Positions 44,023 through 52,982 of a DNA stretch of 63,589 bases are shown here, one piece after another; position 1 is the first letter of the stretch; each line of letters starts with the position of its first letter. Location: assembly GCA_964402925.1 (NCBI GenBank), contig CAYOED010000010.1, positions 1 through 63,589 of the forward strand, given 5' to 3'. The position numbers and the translations under genes are program-made. Under the pieces are notes generated by a model. It was not told the DNA's origin and did not search any database. It worked only from the letters and a program-made list of their open reading frames with translations. This stretch comes from Suilimivivens sp964402925. Its GTDB lineage: Bacteria; Bacillota; Clostridia; Lachnospirales; Lachnospiraceae.

Positions 44023-45669
44023 ATGGGGATGTATTTAAACAGCAAGGCACCATATGAGATGTATAAAAAAGTAATACAGAATCCGTATTTTATTGACAAA
44101 TCGTTGTTGCTAACTGAATTAATCCCATCGTTCGATAGTATAAATTGTTATTGCTGCATCACGAGACCGCGTCGGTTTGGCAAAACGGTAATGGCGAATA
44201 TGATAGCGGCGTTCTTTGGAAAAACAGATAGGAAAGACAGGATATTTGATAATTTGGCTATTTCAAGGAAGTCGGAATACAAATCACATTTAAACCGACA
44301 TGATGTTATCTATATAGATTTTAGCAGAGCGCCAAAAGGTTGTAAAAATTACGCGCAGTATATTGCTCGTATTGAGAACGGAGTCGTAGAAGATTTGATT
44401 GCAGCTTATGCGGATTGTGCCTTAAGCAAAGAGGACTCCGTATGGGATGCCTTGCACAAAATTTATGAACAGACAGATAATAAATTTCTGTTTGTACTGG
44501 ATGAATGGGATGCTGTTTTTCATATGCCATTTATTTCCAGTAAGGAGCAGCAGGAGTACCTCTTGTTTTTAAAATGGCTTCTCAAAGATCAATCCTACGT
44601 AGAGTTCGTATATATGACAGGTGTTCTCCCGATTGCAAAGTATTCCAGCGGCTCTGAGTTGAATATGTTCACAGAATATGATATGGCGACATCAGAGAAA
44701 TTCAGTGAATATTTTGGATTTTCCGATATCGAGGTGGATCATCTTTATGATATTTATCAAAAGAAGGCAATGGTTACAAAATTCAGCCGCGAAGAACTAC
44801 GTATTTGGTATGATGGATATTACACCACTACAGGGCTTCGACTTTACAATCCTCGTTCTGTTGTCTTGGCGCTGACAGACAATCAGCTTCGAAATTATTG
44901 GACCAGTTCTGGACCATATGATGAGTTGTTTTATTATGTTCGTCATAATGTCGAAGATGTAAGAGATGACTTAGTACTTCTGGTATCAGGCGAACGGATT
45001 TCAACTGATATCGGGCAGTTTTCAGTTGCCTCGATGGAAATTAATTCCAGAGAGCAGATTTATTCAGCGATGGTAGTCTATGGTCTCCTGACTTATGAAA
45101 GCGGAGAAGTTCTAATTCCGAACAAGGAATTAATGGATAAATTTAATGAACTGCTATTGTCTAAGGATTCCCTTGGATATGTTTATAATCTTGCAAAGAA
45201 GTCAGAACAAATGCTTCAGGCGACAATAGCCGGTGATACGAAAATAATGGAAGAAATTCTTCAGTTTGCACATGATACAGAATCGCCCATTCTGTCATAT
45301 AATAACGAAGTTGAATTGTCAGCCATAATAAATTTGTGCTATCTTTCTGCACGCAATAAATACCGGGTCGAACGAGAAGATAAGACAGGAAAAGGATTTG
45401 CAGATTTTGTCTTTTACCCTAAGCATAAAAATGGGGACTGCATCATTCTTGAATTGAAAATTGACAGTACACCGGAAGAAGCAATTGCTCAAATAAAAAA
45501 TAAGAACTATGCTCTCTGCTTTAAGGGGAAGTTGGGGGAAGAAGCGCAATATACCGGACGGATATTAGCGGTAGGCATTAGTTATAATAAAAAAACGAAA
45601 GAACATAGTTGCAGAGTAGATGTGTTGAAAAATATTCAGCAGATGAATATAAAAATCCAGAACAGCTAA
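44023..45669 (+). CDS. AAA-ATPase-like / PD-(D/E)XK nuclease-like protein
   Basis: A 548-residue protein of the AAA-ATPase_like plus PDDEXK_9 type (PF09820/PF08011). It starts PYEMYKKVIQNPYFIDKSLLL and has a Walker-A-like RPRRFGKTVMANM, a Walker-B-like FVLDEWDAVF, then DGYYTTTGLRLYNPRSV. The C-terminal nuclease-like core is FADFVFYPKHKNGDCIILELK (Asp and Glu-x-Lys present). These large paralogous families are often multi-copy in gut Clostridia and Bacteroidetes; biological role unproven. The start is ATG 44023, 9 bases from GGAAGGAG. Confidence 0.88.
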   Translation: MGMYLNSKAPYEMYKKVIQNPYFIDKSLLLTELIPSFDSINCYCCITRPRRFGKTVMANMIAAFFGKTDRKDRIFDNLAISRKSEYKSHLNRHDVIYIDFSRAPKGCKNYAQYIARIENGVVEDLIAAYADCALSKEDSVWDALHKIYEQTDNKFLFVLDEWDAVFHMPFISSKEQQEYLLFLKWLLKDQSYVEFVYMTGVLPIAKYSSGSELNMFTEYDMATSEKFSEYFGFSDIEVDHLYDIYQKKAMVTKFSREELRIWYDGYYTTTGLRLYNPRSVVLALTDNQLRNYWTSSGPYDELFYYVRHNVEDVRDDLVLLVSGERISTDIGQFSVASMEINSREQIYSAMVVYGLLTYESGEVLIPNKELMDKFNELLLSKDSLGYVYNLAKKSEQMLQATIAGDTKIMEEILQFAHDTESPILSYNNEVELSAIINLCYLSARNKYRVEREDKTGKGFADFVFYPKHKNGDCIILELKIDSTPEEAIAQIKNKNYALCFKGKLGEEAQYTGRILAVGISYNKKTKEHSCRVDVLKNIQQMNIKIQNS

Positions 45670-45690
45670 TCTTGTTCTGGATTTTTATAT
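45647..45690. terminator. 18-bp perfect bidirectional terminator
   Basis: Bases 45647-45664 pair perfectly with 45673-45690 around an 8-base loop, with A-run and T-run on either side. The stem overlaps the last codons and stop of the AAA-ATPase-like gene. Confidence 0.85.
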
Positions 45691-45735
45691 TCAAAACATT
45701 TAAATAAATACTCATCAGATTTGACGCTTACATTT

Positions 45736-45865
45736 ATGCGAGGCATTGATAGACAAAGAAAACATAGTGGTGTCTGATATTGAGGAATGCTGCAAAGGGA
45801 AAATACATATAAAGGGGCGAAACGTAAAACGGATATGGAACTATCTGCTAAAGCGGCGAAAGGTT
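45736..45865 (+). mobile_element. IS4-family transposase fragment
   Basis: These 130 bases align without gaps to 59971-60100 inside the larger transposase remnant (shared ATGCGAGGCATTGATAGACA and GGAATGCTGCAAAGGGAAAA). The frame is interrupted early, so it is a relic. It marks the left edge of the GC-richer block that ends at the matching remnant near 59.4-60.2 kb. Confidence 0.85.
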
Positions 45866-45874
45866 TATTTCGGA

Positions 45875-45903
45875 TTGTAGGTTGAGGCTAGGTTTGTTAT
45901 AAT
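45875..45903 (+). promoter_or_regulatory. promoter of the PAP2-GDPD gene
   Basis: TTGTAG (45875-45880) and a perfect TATAAT (45898-45903) are 17 bases apart, starting just after the IS fragment ends and 36 bases before the ATG. AAGGAG (45922-45927) follows. Confidence 0.65.
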
Positions 45904-45939
45904 AAAAGGCAAGTCGGGCAGTAAGGAGAAAGGATAAAA

Positions 45940-48540
45940 ATGGATATACAATATCTCTTATTTCTACAAAATATCAGAGAACTGTTCGGAGGAGTGCTGG
46001 ATTCGTTTATGCTGAAAGCAACAGAACTGGGCGAACAGACCATCACTTTTTTGGTACTGGCATTTATCTACTGGTGTGTGGATAAGCATGCAGGAGTGTT
46101 GATGGCGTTCAATGTGTCGATTGCGTGCACGTGGAATCAGTTCGTAAAATGGAAATGCAGGATAGACCGGCCCTGGATCAGGGACGAGCGGATTGTGCCC
46201 GTGCAGGAAGCTATAGCGGGAGCCGGCGGCTATTCTTTTCCCAGCGGTCATACCAGCAGGGCAACTGCTGTGTGGGGAGCGATGGGGGCGTCCTTGTGGA
46301 AAGGAAAGAAACATGCCCTTTCTGTTGTATGCTGGGGCATTTTGGCGTTGATTGCCTTTTCGCGTAATTATCTGGGAGTACATACGCCTCAGGATGTGCT
46401 GGCAGCTTTGGTAATAGGGATTTTGCTGATTTTTCTTCTGGAAAAAGCTTTGTGTTGGGCGGAAAATGGCAGGAACAGAGATCTTTTGGTGGCAGCGGCA
46501 GGCTGTCTTTTATGCTTTTGTCCTATGCTCTGGGCAGGGTGCCTTTCAAACGCAGGCGCAGGGATGGGCTTTTTCATTGGATGGGTTTTGGAGAGACGTT
46601 TTGTGCGGTTTAAAACAGAGGGGGCAAGGGCGCATAAGTGTGTCCGGTTCGTCATAGGCGGAACAGGGATTGTGTTTATTTTGACCGTGCTTCTATCTGC
46701 GTTGCGAATGGCAGTGGGAAATAAATACGCAGGAGTTTTTGCATCATTTACGTTGGCAGTTTTCATTATAGCGGTATATCCGTTTTTCTTTTCCAACAAA
46801 GCGCGTTACAAAGCAGGCATTGTCATGCTGGCGGTACTTCTTGCAGGTATTTTAGGATTTTCAGCATGGAAGAGCCAGGTGCAGAAAGAAGCAACTGAAA
46901 AGGAAGCGCAGGGGATAGAACAGCAGGAAAGCCAGAATGTGAAAGAGCAGATACAGGAAGCGGATCAGCAGGCGCAGGAGACGGGCGGGCAGGAAATGCA
47001 GGGAGAATACACTGGGAATGTGCCGGAAGTGGTTGCACATAGGGGATATTCCTCTGTATTTCCCGAAAACACACTGGCATCTTTTGCCGGAGCTATGGAT
47101 ATAGGAGCTGACTATATTGAACTGGATGTGCAGCTGACCGAAGACGGACAGGTGGTGGTTTTTCACGATAATGACCTGAAGCGGATTACAGGAGCGGAGG
47201 GGACGGTTTCGGATTATACGTTTGAGGAACTCTCCGCTTTGGATGCGGGAAGTTGGTTTTCGCCTTCTTTTGCAGGTGAGAGGATCCCGTCTCTTAAGGA
47301 TGCGCTGGAACTGATTAGTACTTCGGATTGCAAGGTTTATCTGGAACTTAAGGATATCGGTGAAGTGGCGGGATTTGAAGAGGCAGTGCTTGAGGTGGTA
47401 CAGCAGTGTAATATGAAAGAGCAGTGTGTCTTTGCCTCTTTCCGATATAGTTATCTGGAGCGTTTCAAGGAATTGGATGCGGATTTGCAGACGTTGTATA
47501 ATACCACCTCCGGTAAAACCACGTTGCCGGAAGAGTTTCCGGCAGATTATTACGGGCTTTATACAGAGTCTGTGAGACCGGATACAGTAAATGCGATTCA
47601 CGCAGCTGGGAAGAAAGCTTTTGTATGGACGGTAAATACACCTGAGGCGATGCAGAATGTACAAGCTATGGGTGCGGATGGCGTTGTGACCAATTATCCG
47701 GGAGTGGCGAAGGTGATACGGCAGCCGGAGTACTGTTATCTGGCTGAGAATTTTGAAAGTTCTGTACCTATGCCCGGTCTGTATGGCGCCGATGTTCCGG
47801 CAGAATGTGAGGATATGGTGGTGCAGGGACTGACACAGGCGGGAAACAGGCTGGTGGTTTCAGCCTACAGCCGTTCGGGAGAAAGGAACAGTATTCTGTA
47901 CATTATGAATAGCGGCGGAGAACTGCAGAAAATGGTGGATCTGAGATTCAAAGCCCATACCGGAGGCATTGCTTATGATGAAGAGCATAATCTTTTGTGG
48001 GTGACCGGACCTTCGGGGATGGTATATGCTGTTTCGTGGTCTGATATTCTGGGGGATACTTATCAGGGTGAAATACAGGTAAGCTTTGACGCAGGACTGG
48101 TCAATCATAATGAATCAAAGGTTGCGTCCTTCCTGACTCTGTCGGAAGGAGAACTGTTTGTGGGCTCTTATGTGAAGGGGGCAGGCGGTGTCCTGAACCG
48201 GTATGATCTGTCAGATGTCCAAAATCCACAGCTTATTTCGGCAGTAGTTATACCGGAAAGGATTCAGGGGATAACTTTTAAAAGAGATGTGCCATCAGGC
48301 GAGCGTTATATGCTGTTGAGCCAGAGCTGTGAGACGGAAGATTCCTATCTGCTTGAATTTTTGTATGATGATCAGAGGGCGGAATATATAGAACCTGCCA
48401 AAGTGCATATACTTCCGGAAGGGGCAGAGCAGATACAAATGACAGCTCGGGGAATGTATATTTTATTTGAATCCGCATCTCGTCCGTATCGGGAAACGGC
48501 GCGGATTCCAAACGATCAGATTTATCTCATCAGGGAATAA
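45940..48540 (+). CDS. PAP2 phosphatase - GDPD - propeller-like fusion membrane enzyme
   Basis: An 866-residue three-part protein. Residues 1 to about 300 are a PAP2-type membrane phosphatase with all three signature blocks: KWKCRIDRP (about 69-77), FPSGHTS (about 100-106) and SRNYLGVHTPQD (about 141-152), in several membrane helices. A Gln/Glu-rich linker (about 310-360) follows. About 363-600 is a GDPD domain (AHRGYSSVFPENT, ELDVQLTEDG, FHDNDLKRITG). About 610-866 is a beta-rich region resembling a propeller (GGIAYDEEHNLLWVTGPSG). It could hydrolyse glycerophosphodiesters outside the membrane and recycle lipid phosphates. GTG/ATG choice is clear at ATG 45940. Confidence 0.85.
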   Translation: MDIQYLLFLQNIRELFGGVLDSFMLKATELGEQTITFLVLAFIYWCVDKHAGVLMAFNVSIACTWNQFVKWKCRIDRPWIRDERIVPVQEAIAGAGGYSFPSGHTSRATAVWGAMGASLWKGKKHALSVVCWGILALIAFSRNYLGVHTPQDVLAALVIGILLIFLLEKALCWAENGRNRDLLVAAAGCLLCFCPMLWAGCLSNAGAGMGFFIGWVLERRFVRFKTEGARAHKCVRFVIGGTGIVFILTVLLSALRMAVGNKYAGVFASFTLAVFIIAVYPFFFSNKARYKAGIVMLAVLLAGILGFSAWKSQVQKEATEKEAQGIEQQESQNVKEQIQEADQQAQETGGQEMQGEYTGNVPEVVAHRGYSSVFPENTLASFAGAMDIGADYIELDVQLTEDGQVVVFHDNDLKRITGAEGTVSDYTFEELSALDAGSWFSPSFAGERIPSLKDALELISTSDCKVYLELKDIGEVAGFEEAVLEVVQQCNMKEQCVFASFRYSYLERFKELDADLQTLYNTTSGKTTLPEEFPADYYGLYTESVRPDTVNAIHAAGKKAFVWTVNTPEAMQNVQAMGADGVVTNYPGVAKVIRQPEYCYLAENFESSVPMPGLYGADVPAECEDMVVQGLTQAGNRLVVSAYSRSGERNSILYIMNSGGELQKMVDLRFKAHTGGIAYDEEHNLLWVTGPSGMVYAVSWSDILGDTYQGEIQVSFDAGLVNHNESKVASFLTLSEGELFVGSYVKGAGGVLNRYDLSDVQNPQLISAVVIPERIQGITFKRDVPSGERYMLLSQSCETEDSYLLEFLYDDQRAEYIEPAKVHILPEGAEQIQMTARGMYILFESASRPYRETARIPNDQIYLIRE

Positions 48541-48626
48541 ATTTAGGCGCTTTTCTTCTATTTGTATTCGTGTTATTCTTAGTAATAGTAGAATTATGGG
48601 AAAGAAAGTTTGGAGGAGGCATTATT

Positions 48627-50219
48627 GTGAATGACATTCAATTGTTGGATTGCACCCTGAGGGATGGCGGGTATGTGAATGACTGGAATTTCGGACACGA
48701 TAATCTTGTCAGCATTTTTGAGCGGCTGGTAGATGCCAATGTGGATATCATTGAAATAGGCTTCCTTGATGAACGCAGGTCCTTCGATATCAATCGCAGT
48801 ATCATGCCGGATACAGACAGTGTTGCCCGGATTTACGGAAAACTGGACAGGAAGCAGGCGATGGTGGTAGGCATGATCGACTATGGGACATGCTCCATGG
48901 AGCATATCAGACCTTGCAGCGAAAGTTTTCTGGACGGCATCAGGGTTATCTTCAAGAAACATTTGAGAGAACCGGCTTTTGACTTTTGCAAAGAACTGAA
49001 AGAGAAAGGATACAAGGTTTTTGCACAGCTTGTATCGGTCACCAGTTATGAGGACGAAGAAATGATGGATGTGGTTAGGCTGGCAAATGAGGTCAAACCG
49101 TATGCTGTTTCCATGGTAGATACTTATGGTTTGATGCATCAGAATAATCTGCTTCATTACTTCCATCTGTTAGATACGCACCTTGATGCAGAAATCGGGC
49201 TTGGTTACCATGCTCATAATAATTTTCAGATGGGTTATGCAAACTGTATTGCCATGCTCTCCAACCGGATTGACCGACTGATGATTGTAGACGGCAGCAT
49301 TTACGGAATGGGCAAAAGTGCGGGGAATGTACCAATTGAATTGGTAGCCATGTATATGAACAATGCGCTTGGAAAGCGCTATCACATCAGTCAGATTCTG
49401 GAAGCGATAGATGCAAACATATCACAGTTCTATCATCCGGCAACATGGGGATACAACATGTTCTACTATATAGCGGCTTTCAATGACTGCCATCCTGAAT
49501 ATGTGTCATATCTGATGAGCAAACGAACACTTTCTATTAAATCAATTAACGAGATTCTGGCAAAACTGCAGGATGAAATGAAATTAATCTTTGACAAGAA
49601 TGTGATAGAAGCACTTTATATTGAGTATCAGAAAAAGGATGTAAATGATGCGGAGGATAGAGAAAGACTGAGGAAAGAATTGAGCGGCAGAAAAATCCTC
49701 CTGATTGGACCGGGCGTCACGGTGAAGACGCAGAGGGAAAGAATCAGTGAATTTATAAAGGACAATGCCCCCACGATTATTTCCATCAATTATGTGCCGG
49801 AGGAATTTGCACCGGATTATATCTTCCTTAGCAATTCGAAGCGGTATGTACAGCTGGCTACCAAGCTCAGTCAGGAAAAGCTTGCTCTGATTGCTACATC
49901 AAATCTCACGGGAACAAGGGAAGAGGCTTTTGATTATGTATTGAACTTTAGTTCCCTGATGGACTGTGAGGCGGAGATTGTGGATAATTCGCTGGTGATG
50001 CTGCTTAAGGCATTGATTGGACTTGAATGCAAAAAGGTGACATTGGCGGGGTTTGACGGATATTCCAGTGAGACGTCAAACTATTATAACAGCAGCATGG
50101 AATATGATTTTGCGAAAAATATGGCAGAGTATCTGAACCGATATACGAACACTTTTTTTAAAGAGATTCGTGATAGACTACAGGTTACCTTTTTAACCGA
50201 TTCGCGATATGATGGGTAA
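48627..50219 (+). CDS. DRE-TIM (HMGL-like) aldolase with C-terminal DUF115-like domain
   Basis: A 530-residue protein. Residues 1 to about 290 are an HMG-CoA-lyase/4-hydroxy-2-oxovalerate-aldolase-like TIM barrel (PF00682): LLDCTLRDGGYVNDW carries the catalytic Arg-Asp, and GYHAHNNFQMGYAN the metal-binding HxH. About 355-530 has a Rossmann-like domain (ILLIGPGVTVKTQRE, then VTLAGFDGY) similar to the DUF115 fold. The start is GTG 48627, 7 bases after GGAGGAGG; an earlier ATG at 48570 has no site. It opens the CDP-sugar operon and may provide a 2-oxo acid or aldehyde for the TPP enzyme that follows. Confidence 0.8.
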   Translation: MNDIQLLDCTLRDGGYVNDWNFGHDNLVSIFERLVDANVDIIEIGFLDERRSFDINRSIMPDTDSVARIYGKLDRKQAMVVGMIDYGTCSMEHIRPCSESFLDGIRVIFKKHLREPAFDFCKELKEKGYKVFAQLVSVTSYEDEEMMDVVRLANEVKPYAVSMVDTYGLMHQNNLLHYFHLLDTHLDAEIGLGYHAHNNFQMGYANCIAMLSNRIDRLMIVDGSIYGMGKSAGNVPIELVAMYMNNALGKRYHISQILEAIDANISQFYHPATWGYNMFYYIAAFNDCHPEYVSYLMSKRTLSIKSINEILAKLQDEMKLIFDKNVIEALYIEYQKKDVNDAEDRERLRKELSGRKILLIGPGVTVKTQRERISEFIKDNAPTIISINYVPEEFAPDYIFLSNSKRYVQLATKLSQEKLALIATSNLTGTREEAFDYVLNFSSLMDCEAEIVDNSLVMLLKALIGLECKKVTLAGFDGYSSETSNYYNSSMEYDFAKNMAEYLNRYTNTFFKEIRDRLQVTFLTDSRYDG

Positions 50220-50234
50220 AGACAGGAGCGGAAA

Positions 50235-52061
50235 ATGAAAATTAAGGTTGCAAAGTATATAGCTGAGTTTTTGGTGAAAAATGGAATCAGAGACTGCTTT
50301 ATGGTTACCGGAGGAGGCGCCATGCACCTGGATGATGCATTGGGACACGAGGATGGTCTGCACTGTGTATTTAACCATCATGAGCAGGCATGCGCGATTG
50401 CAGCAGAGGGATATACGAGGATGACAGGAAAACTGGCGGCGGTCTGTGTCACCAGCGGTCCTGGAGGAACCAATGCCATTACTGGAGTGATGGGCGGATG
50501 GGTAGATTCGATTCCTATGTTTGTTCTTTCAGGGCAGGTAAAAAGAGAGACGACCATTTGGTCCTGCCCAGAACTGGGACTGCGGCAGTTGGGAGATCAG
50601 GAATTTAATATTATAGGGTCTGTTTCCAATATGACGAAGTATGCCGTGATGCTGACTGAGCCGAAGGAGACGGCTTACCATCTGGAAAAGGCATTGTATC
50701 TTGCAAAGGAAGGCAGAAAGGGTCCGGTATGGCTGGACATTCCGCTGGATGTACAGGGGGCAGTGATAGAGACAGAAGAACTCGTCCATTTTGACCCCGA
50801 TGCAGAAAGGGTGCGGGCAGTACCGGACGTGAAAAAAGAAACTGCTCAGATGATTCTTAAGAAAATTAAGGAGGCAAAGGCGCCGCTTATACTTGCAGGG
50901 ACCGGAATCCGGCTGGGGGATGCGCACAGTGAATTGCTTTCGTTGATTGAAAAACTGCATATTCCGGTGGTGACTGCATGGAATGCAAACGATACGGTGG
51001 CTTTTGACAATCCATATTTTGCGGGGATGCCCGGAACGGTTGGAACCAGGGCAGGAAACTTCGCAGTACAGAATTGTGATTTGCTGCTTAGTCTTGGATG
51101 CCGGATGAATATCAGAATGATTGGATATAATCACTTTGATTTTGCAAAAAATGCGTATAAAATCGTAGTTGACATTGATCCGTTGGAATTAGCCAAACCT
51201 ACAATCCGTCCGGATCTGCCCGTCAATGCAGATGTGAAAACTTTTATGGACGCGCTTCTTGCGGAAGATTATAGTTCCCAGAAACAGCATGAGCCATGGG
51301 TTAAGTGGTGCCGGAAGCTTGTGGAAACTTATCCTACGGTGTCTTTAGACTATCACAAAAAAGGAAATGAACCGATCAATCCATATGTGTTCTTGGACAG
51401 GTTGTTTGCACAGCTTGGAGAAGAAGAACGCATCATTTGCGGCAACGGAAGTGCCTGTGTCATGACATTCCAAGCATGTAAGATTAAGCAGGGACAGAGA
51501 ATGTTCACCAATTCCGGCTGTGCGGCGATGGGATATGGTCTTCCGGCTGCGCTGGGGGTTTCTGTTTCGGATAACAGCCGAAGAGTGGTATGTATTGACG
51601 GTGATGGAAGTGTGATGATGAATATTCAGGAACTAGCAACGATAGCGCATAATCATCTTGATATCAAGCTTTTTATATTAAATAATAATGGATACCACTC
51701 CATCAGGCAAACGCAGACAAATCTTTTTAAGCCTCCTTTTATTGGGATTGATGGAAAAAGCGGTGTGGGATTCCCGGATTTTGGGAAACTGTCGGATGCT
51801 TTTGGCATTAAGTATTTCCTTTTAAGAAGTGAGGAAGAATGTGATTTGGTGCTGGAAGAGATGCTCTGCAGTGAAGGACCCTGTATTTGTGAAGTTCTGA
51901 TAGATGAAAAGCAGAATTTTGCACCTAAATCTTCATCCAAGGTAATGCCTGACGGAAGAATTATGTCACCGTCGTTGGATGATATGGCGCCGTTTTTGGA
52001 CAGAGAAGAATTTGAAGCAATCAGGTACATGCCGGATTTGCCAAGTGGGAATAAATCATGA
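50235..52061 (+). CDS. thiamine-diphosphate enzyme, acetolactate-synthase/YerE-like
   Basis: A 608-residue TPP enzyme with the three-domain layout of IlvB. The N-terminal HHEQACAIAAEGY holds the catalytic Glu, the middle domain has APLILAGTG, and the C-terminal TPP-binding motif is GDGSVMMNIQELATIA, then FILNNNGY. In the CDP-yersiniose pathway the related YerE adds a two-carbon unit from pyruvate to a CDP-4-keto-3,6-dideoxy sugar; the operon here has the same partners, so that role is likely. True branched-chain amino-acid biosynthesis is unlikely, as no ilv genes are present. It overlaps the next gene by four bases. Confidence 0.82.
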   Translation: MKIKVAKYIAEFLVKNGIRDCFMVTGGGAMHLDDALGHEDGLHCVFNHHEQACAIAAEGYTRMTGKLAAVCVTSGPGGTNAITGVMGGWVDSIPMFVLSGQVKRETTIWSCPELGLRQLGDQEFNIIGSVSNMTKYAVMLTEPKETAYHLEKALYLAKEGRKGPVWLDIPLDVQGAVIETEELVHFDPDAERVRAVPDVKKETAQMILKKIKEAKAPLILAGTGIRLGDAHSELLSLIEKLHIPVVTAWNANDTVAFDNPYFAGMPGTVGTRAGNFAVQNCDLLLSLGCRMNIRMIGYNHFDFAKNAYKIVVDIDPLELAKPTIRPDLPVNADVKTFMDALLAEDYSSQKQHEPWVKWCRKLVETYPTVSLDYHKKGNEPINPYVFLDRLFAQLGEEERIICGNGSACVMTFQACKIKQGQRMFTNSGCAAMGYGLPAALGVSVSDNSRRVVCIDGDGSVMMNIQELATIAHNHLDIKLFILNNNGYHSIRQTQTNLFKPPFIGIDGKSGVGFPDFGKLSDAFGIKYFLLRSEEECDLVLEEMLCSEGPCICEVLIDEKQNFAPKSSSKVMPDGRIMSPSLDDMAPFLDREEFEAIRYMPDLPSGNKS

Positions 52062-52978
52062 AAAGGATTATCATAACAGGACCGACGGGTGCAATCGGTA
52101 TGGCATTGATACAAAAATGCATCATCGAGAACATTGAGGCAGCGGTCATATGTCACCGAAAATCTGCGAGAATCGCACAGATTCCGGCTTCTGACAAAAT
52201 AAAGGTAATAGAATGTAATCTGGATGAACTTAAGACACTGCCGGAAATCTTAACCGGTACGTATGATGTCTTTTTTCATTTGGCGTGGGCGTGTACGGCA
52301 GGTGAGGGCAGAAATGATGTTCATGCGCAGAGCGGAAACATCCGATTTGCATTGGATGCAGTGGAAGCGGCCAAAAAACTGGGGTGTGAATGTTTTGTGG
52401 GAGCGGGGTCCCAGGCGGAATACGGACGTTATGAAGGAAAACTGGATTCCAGAGTTCCTGCATTTCCCGAAAATGGATATGGAATTGCAAAACTCTGTGC
52501 CGGGCAGCTAAGCCGGATTCGGTGCGGCCAGCTGGGAATAAGGCATATCTGGTTTCGGATATTAAGTGTATATGGTGAATATGACGGTGAACAGACGATG
52601 ATCATGTCAAGCATCAGAAAGATGCTTGAAGGACAGTCGCCGGAGTATACGCCGGCAGAGCAGATATGGGACTATCTGTACAGCGTAGATGCAGCAGAAG
52701 CGCTTTTTCTGGCAGCGAAGCAGGGCAGGGATGGTGCGGTCTATTGCTTGGGAAGCGGGCAGGCAAGAGAGTTAAAGGAATATATAGAAATCATGCGGGA
52801 TGAGATACAGCCGGGGCTTTCGCTGAAGCTGGGAGCAAAACCATATGCGCCAAAGCAGGTGATGTATCTGTGCGCAGATCTTTCAGAGTTACGTAAGGAT
52901 ACCGGTTTCGAGCCCCGGTATTCATTTGAAGAAGGTATAAGAAGGACGATTGCGTGGATGCAGTCTGTAGGAGAATAA
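52058..52978 (+). CDS. NAD-dependent epimerase/dehydratase (short-chain reductase) family
   Basis: A 306-residue extended SDR protein with IIITGPTGAIGMALI (GxxGxxG cofactor site), GAGSQAEYG and the catalytic YGIAK. By position it is the likely final reductase of the branched-chain sugar, comparable to YerF; other roles such as epimerase are possible. It overlaps the TPP-enzyme gene by four bases and ends four bases before rfbG. Confidence 0.85.
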   Translation: MKRIIITGPTGAIGMALIQKCIIENIEAAVICHRKSARIAQIPASDKIKVIECNLDELKTLPEILTGTYDVFFHLAWACTAGEGRNDVHAQSGNIRFALDAVEAAKKLGCECFVGAGSQAEYGRYEGKLDSRVPAFPENGYGIAKLCAGQLSRIRCGQLGIRHIWFRILSVYGEYDGEQTMIMSSIRKMLEGQSPEYTPAEQIWDYLYSVDAAEALFLAAKQGRDGAVYCLGSGQARELKEYIEIMRDEIQPGLSLKLGAKPYAPKQVMYLCADLSELRKDTGFEPRYSFEEGIRRTIAWMQSVGE

Positions 52979-52982
52979 GAAG

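Noticed and set aside
46861..47664. Long minus-strand ORF of 267 codons inside the PAP2-GDPD gene
   Set aside because: The plus-strand frame has clear PAP2 and GDPD motifs throughout; the minus frame has no recognisable domain.
50529..51134. Minus-strand ORF of 201 codons inside the TPP enzyme gene
   Set aside because: A shadow of a conserved enzyme; no ribosome site or motif.
50235..52061. Ordinary acetolactate synthase for branched-chain amino acids
   Set aside because: No ilvN, ilvC or other ilv gene is nearby; it is embedded in a CDP-deoxysugar operon and coupled to a sugar reductase-type gene.
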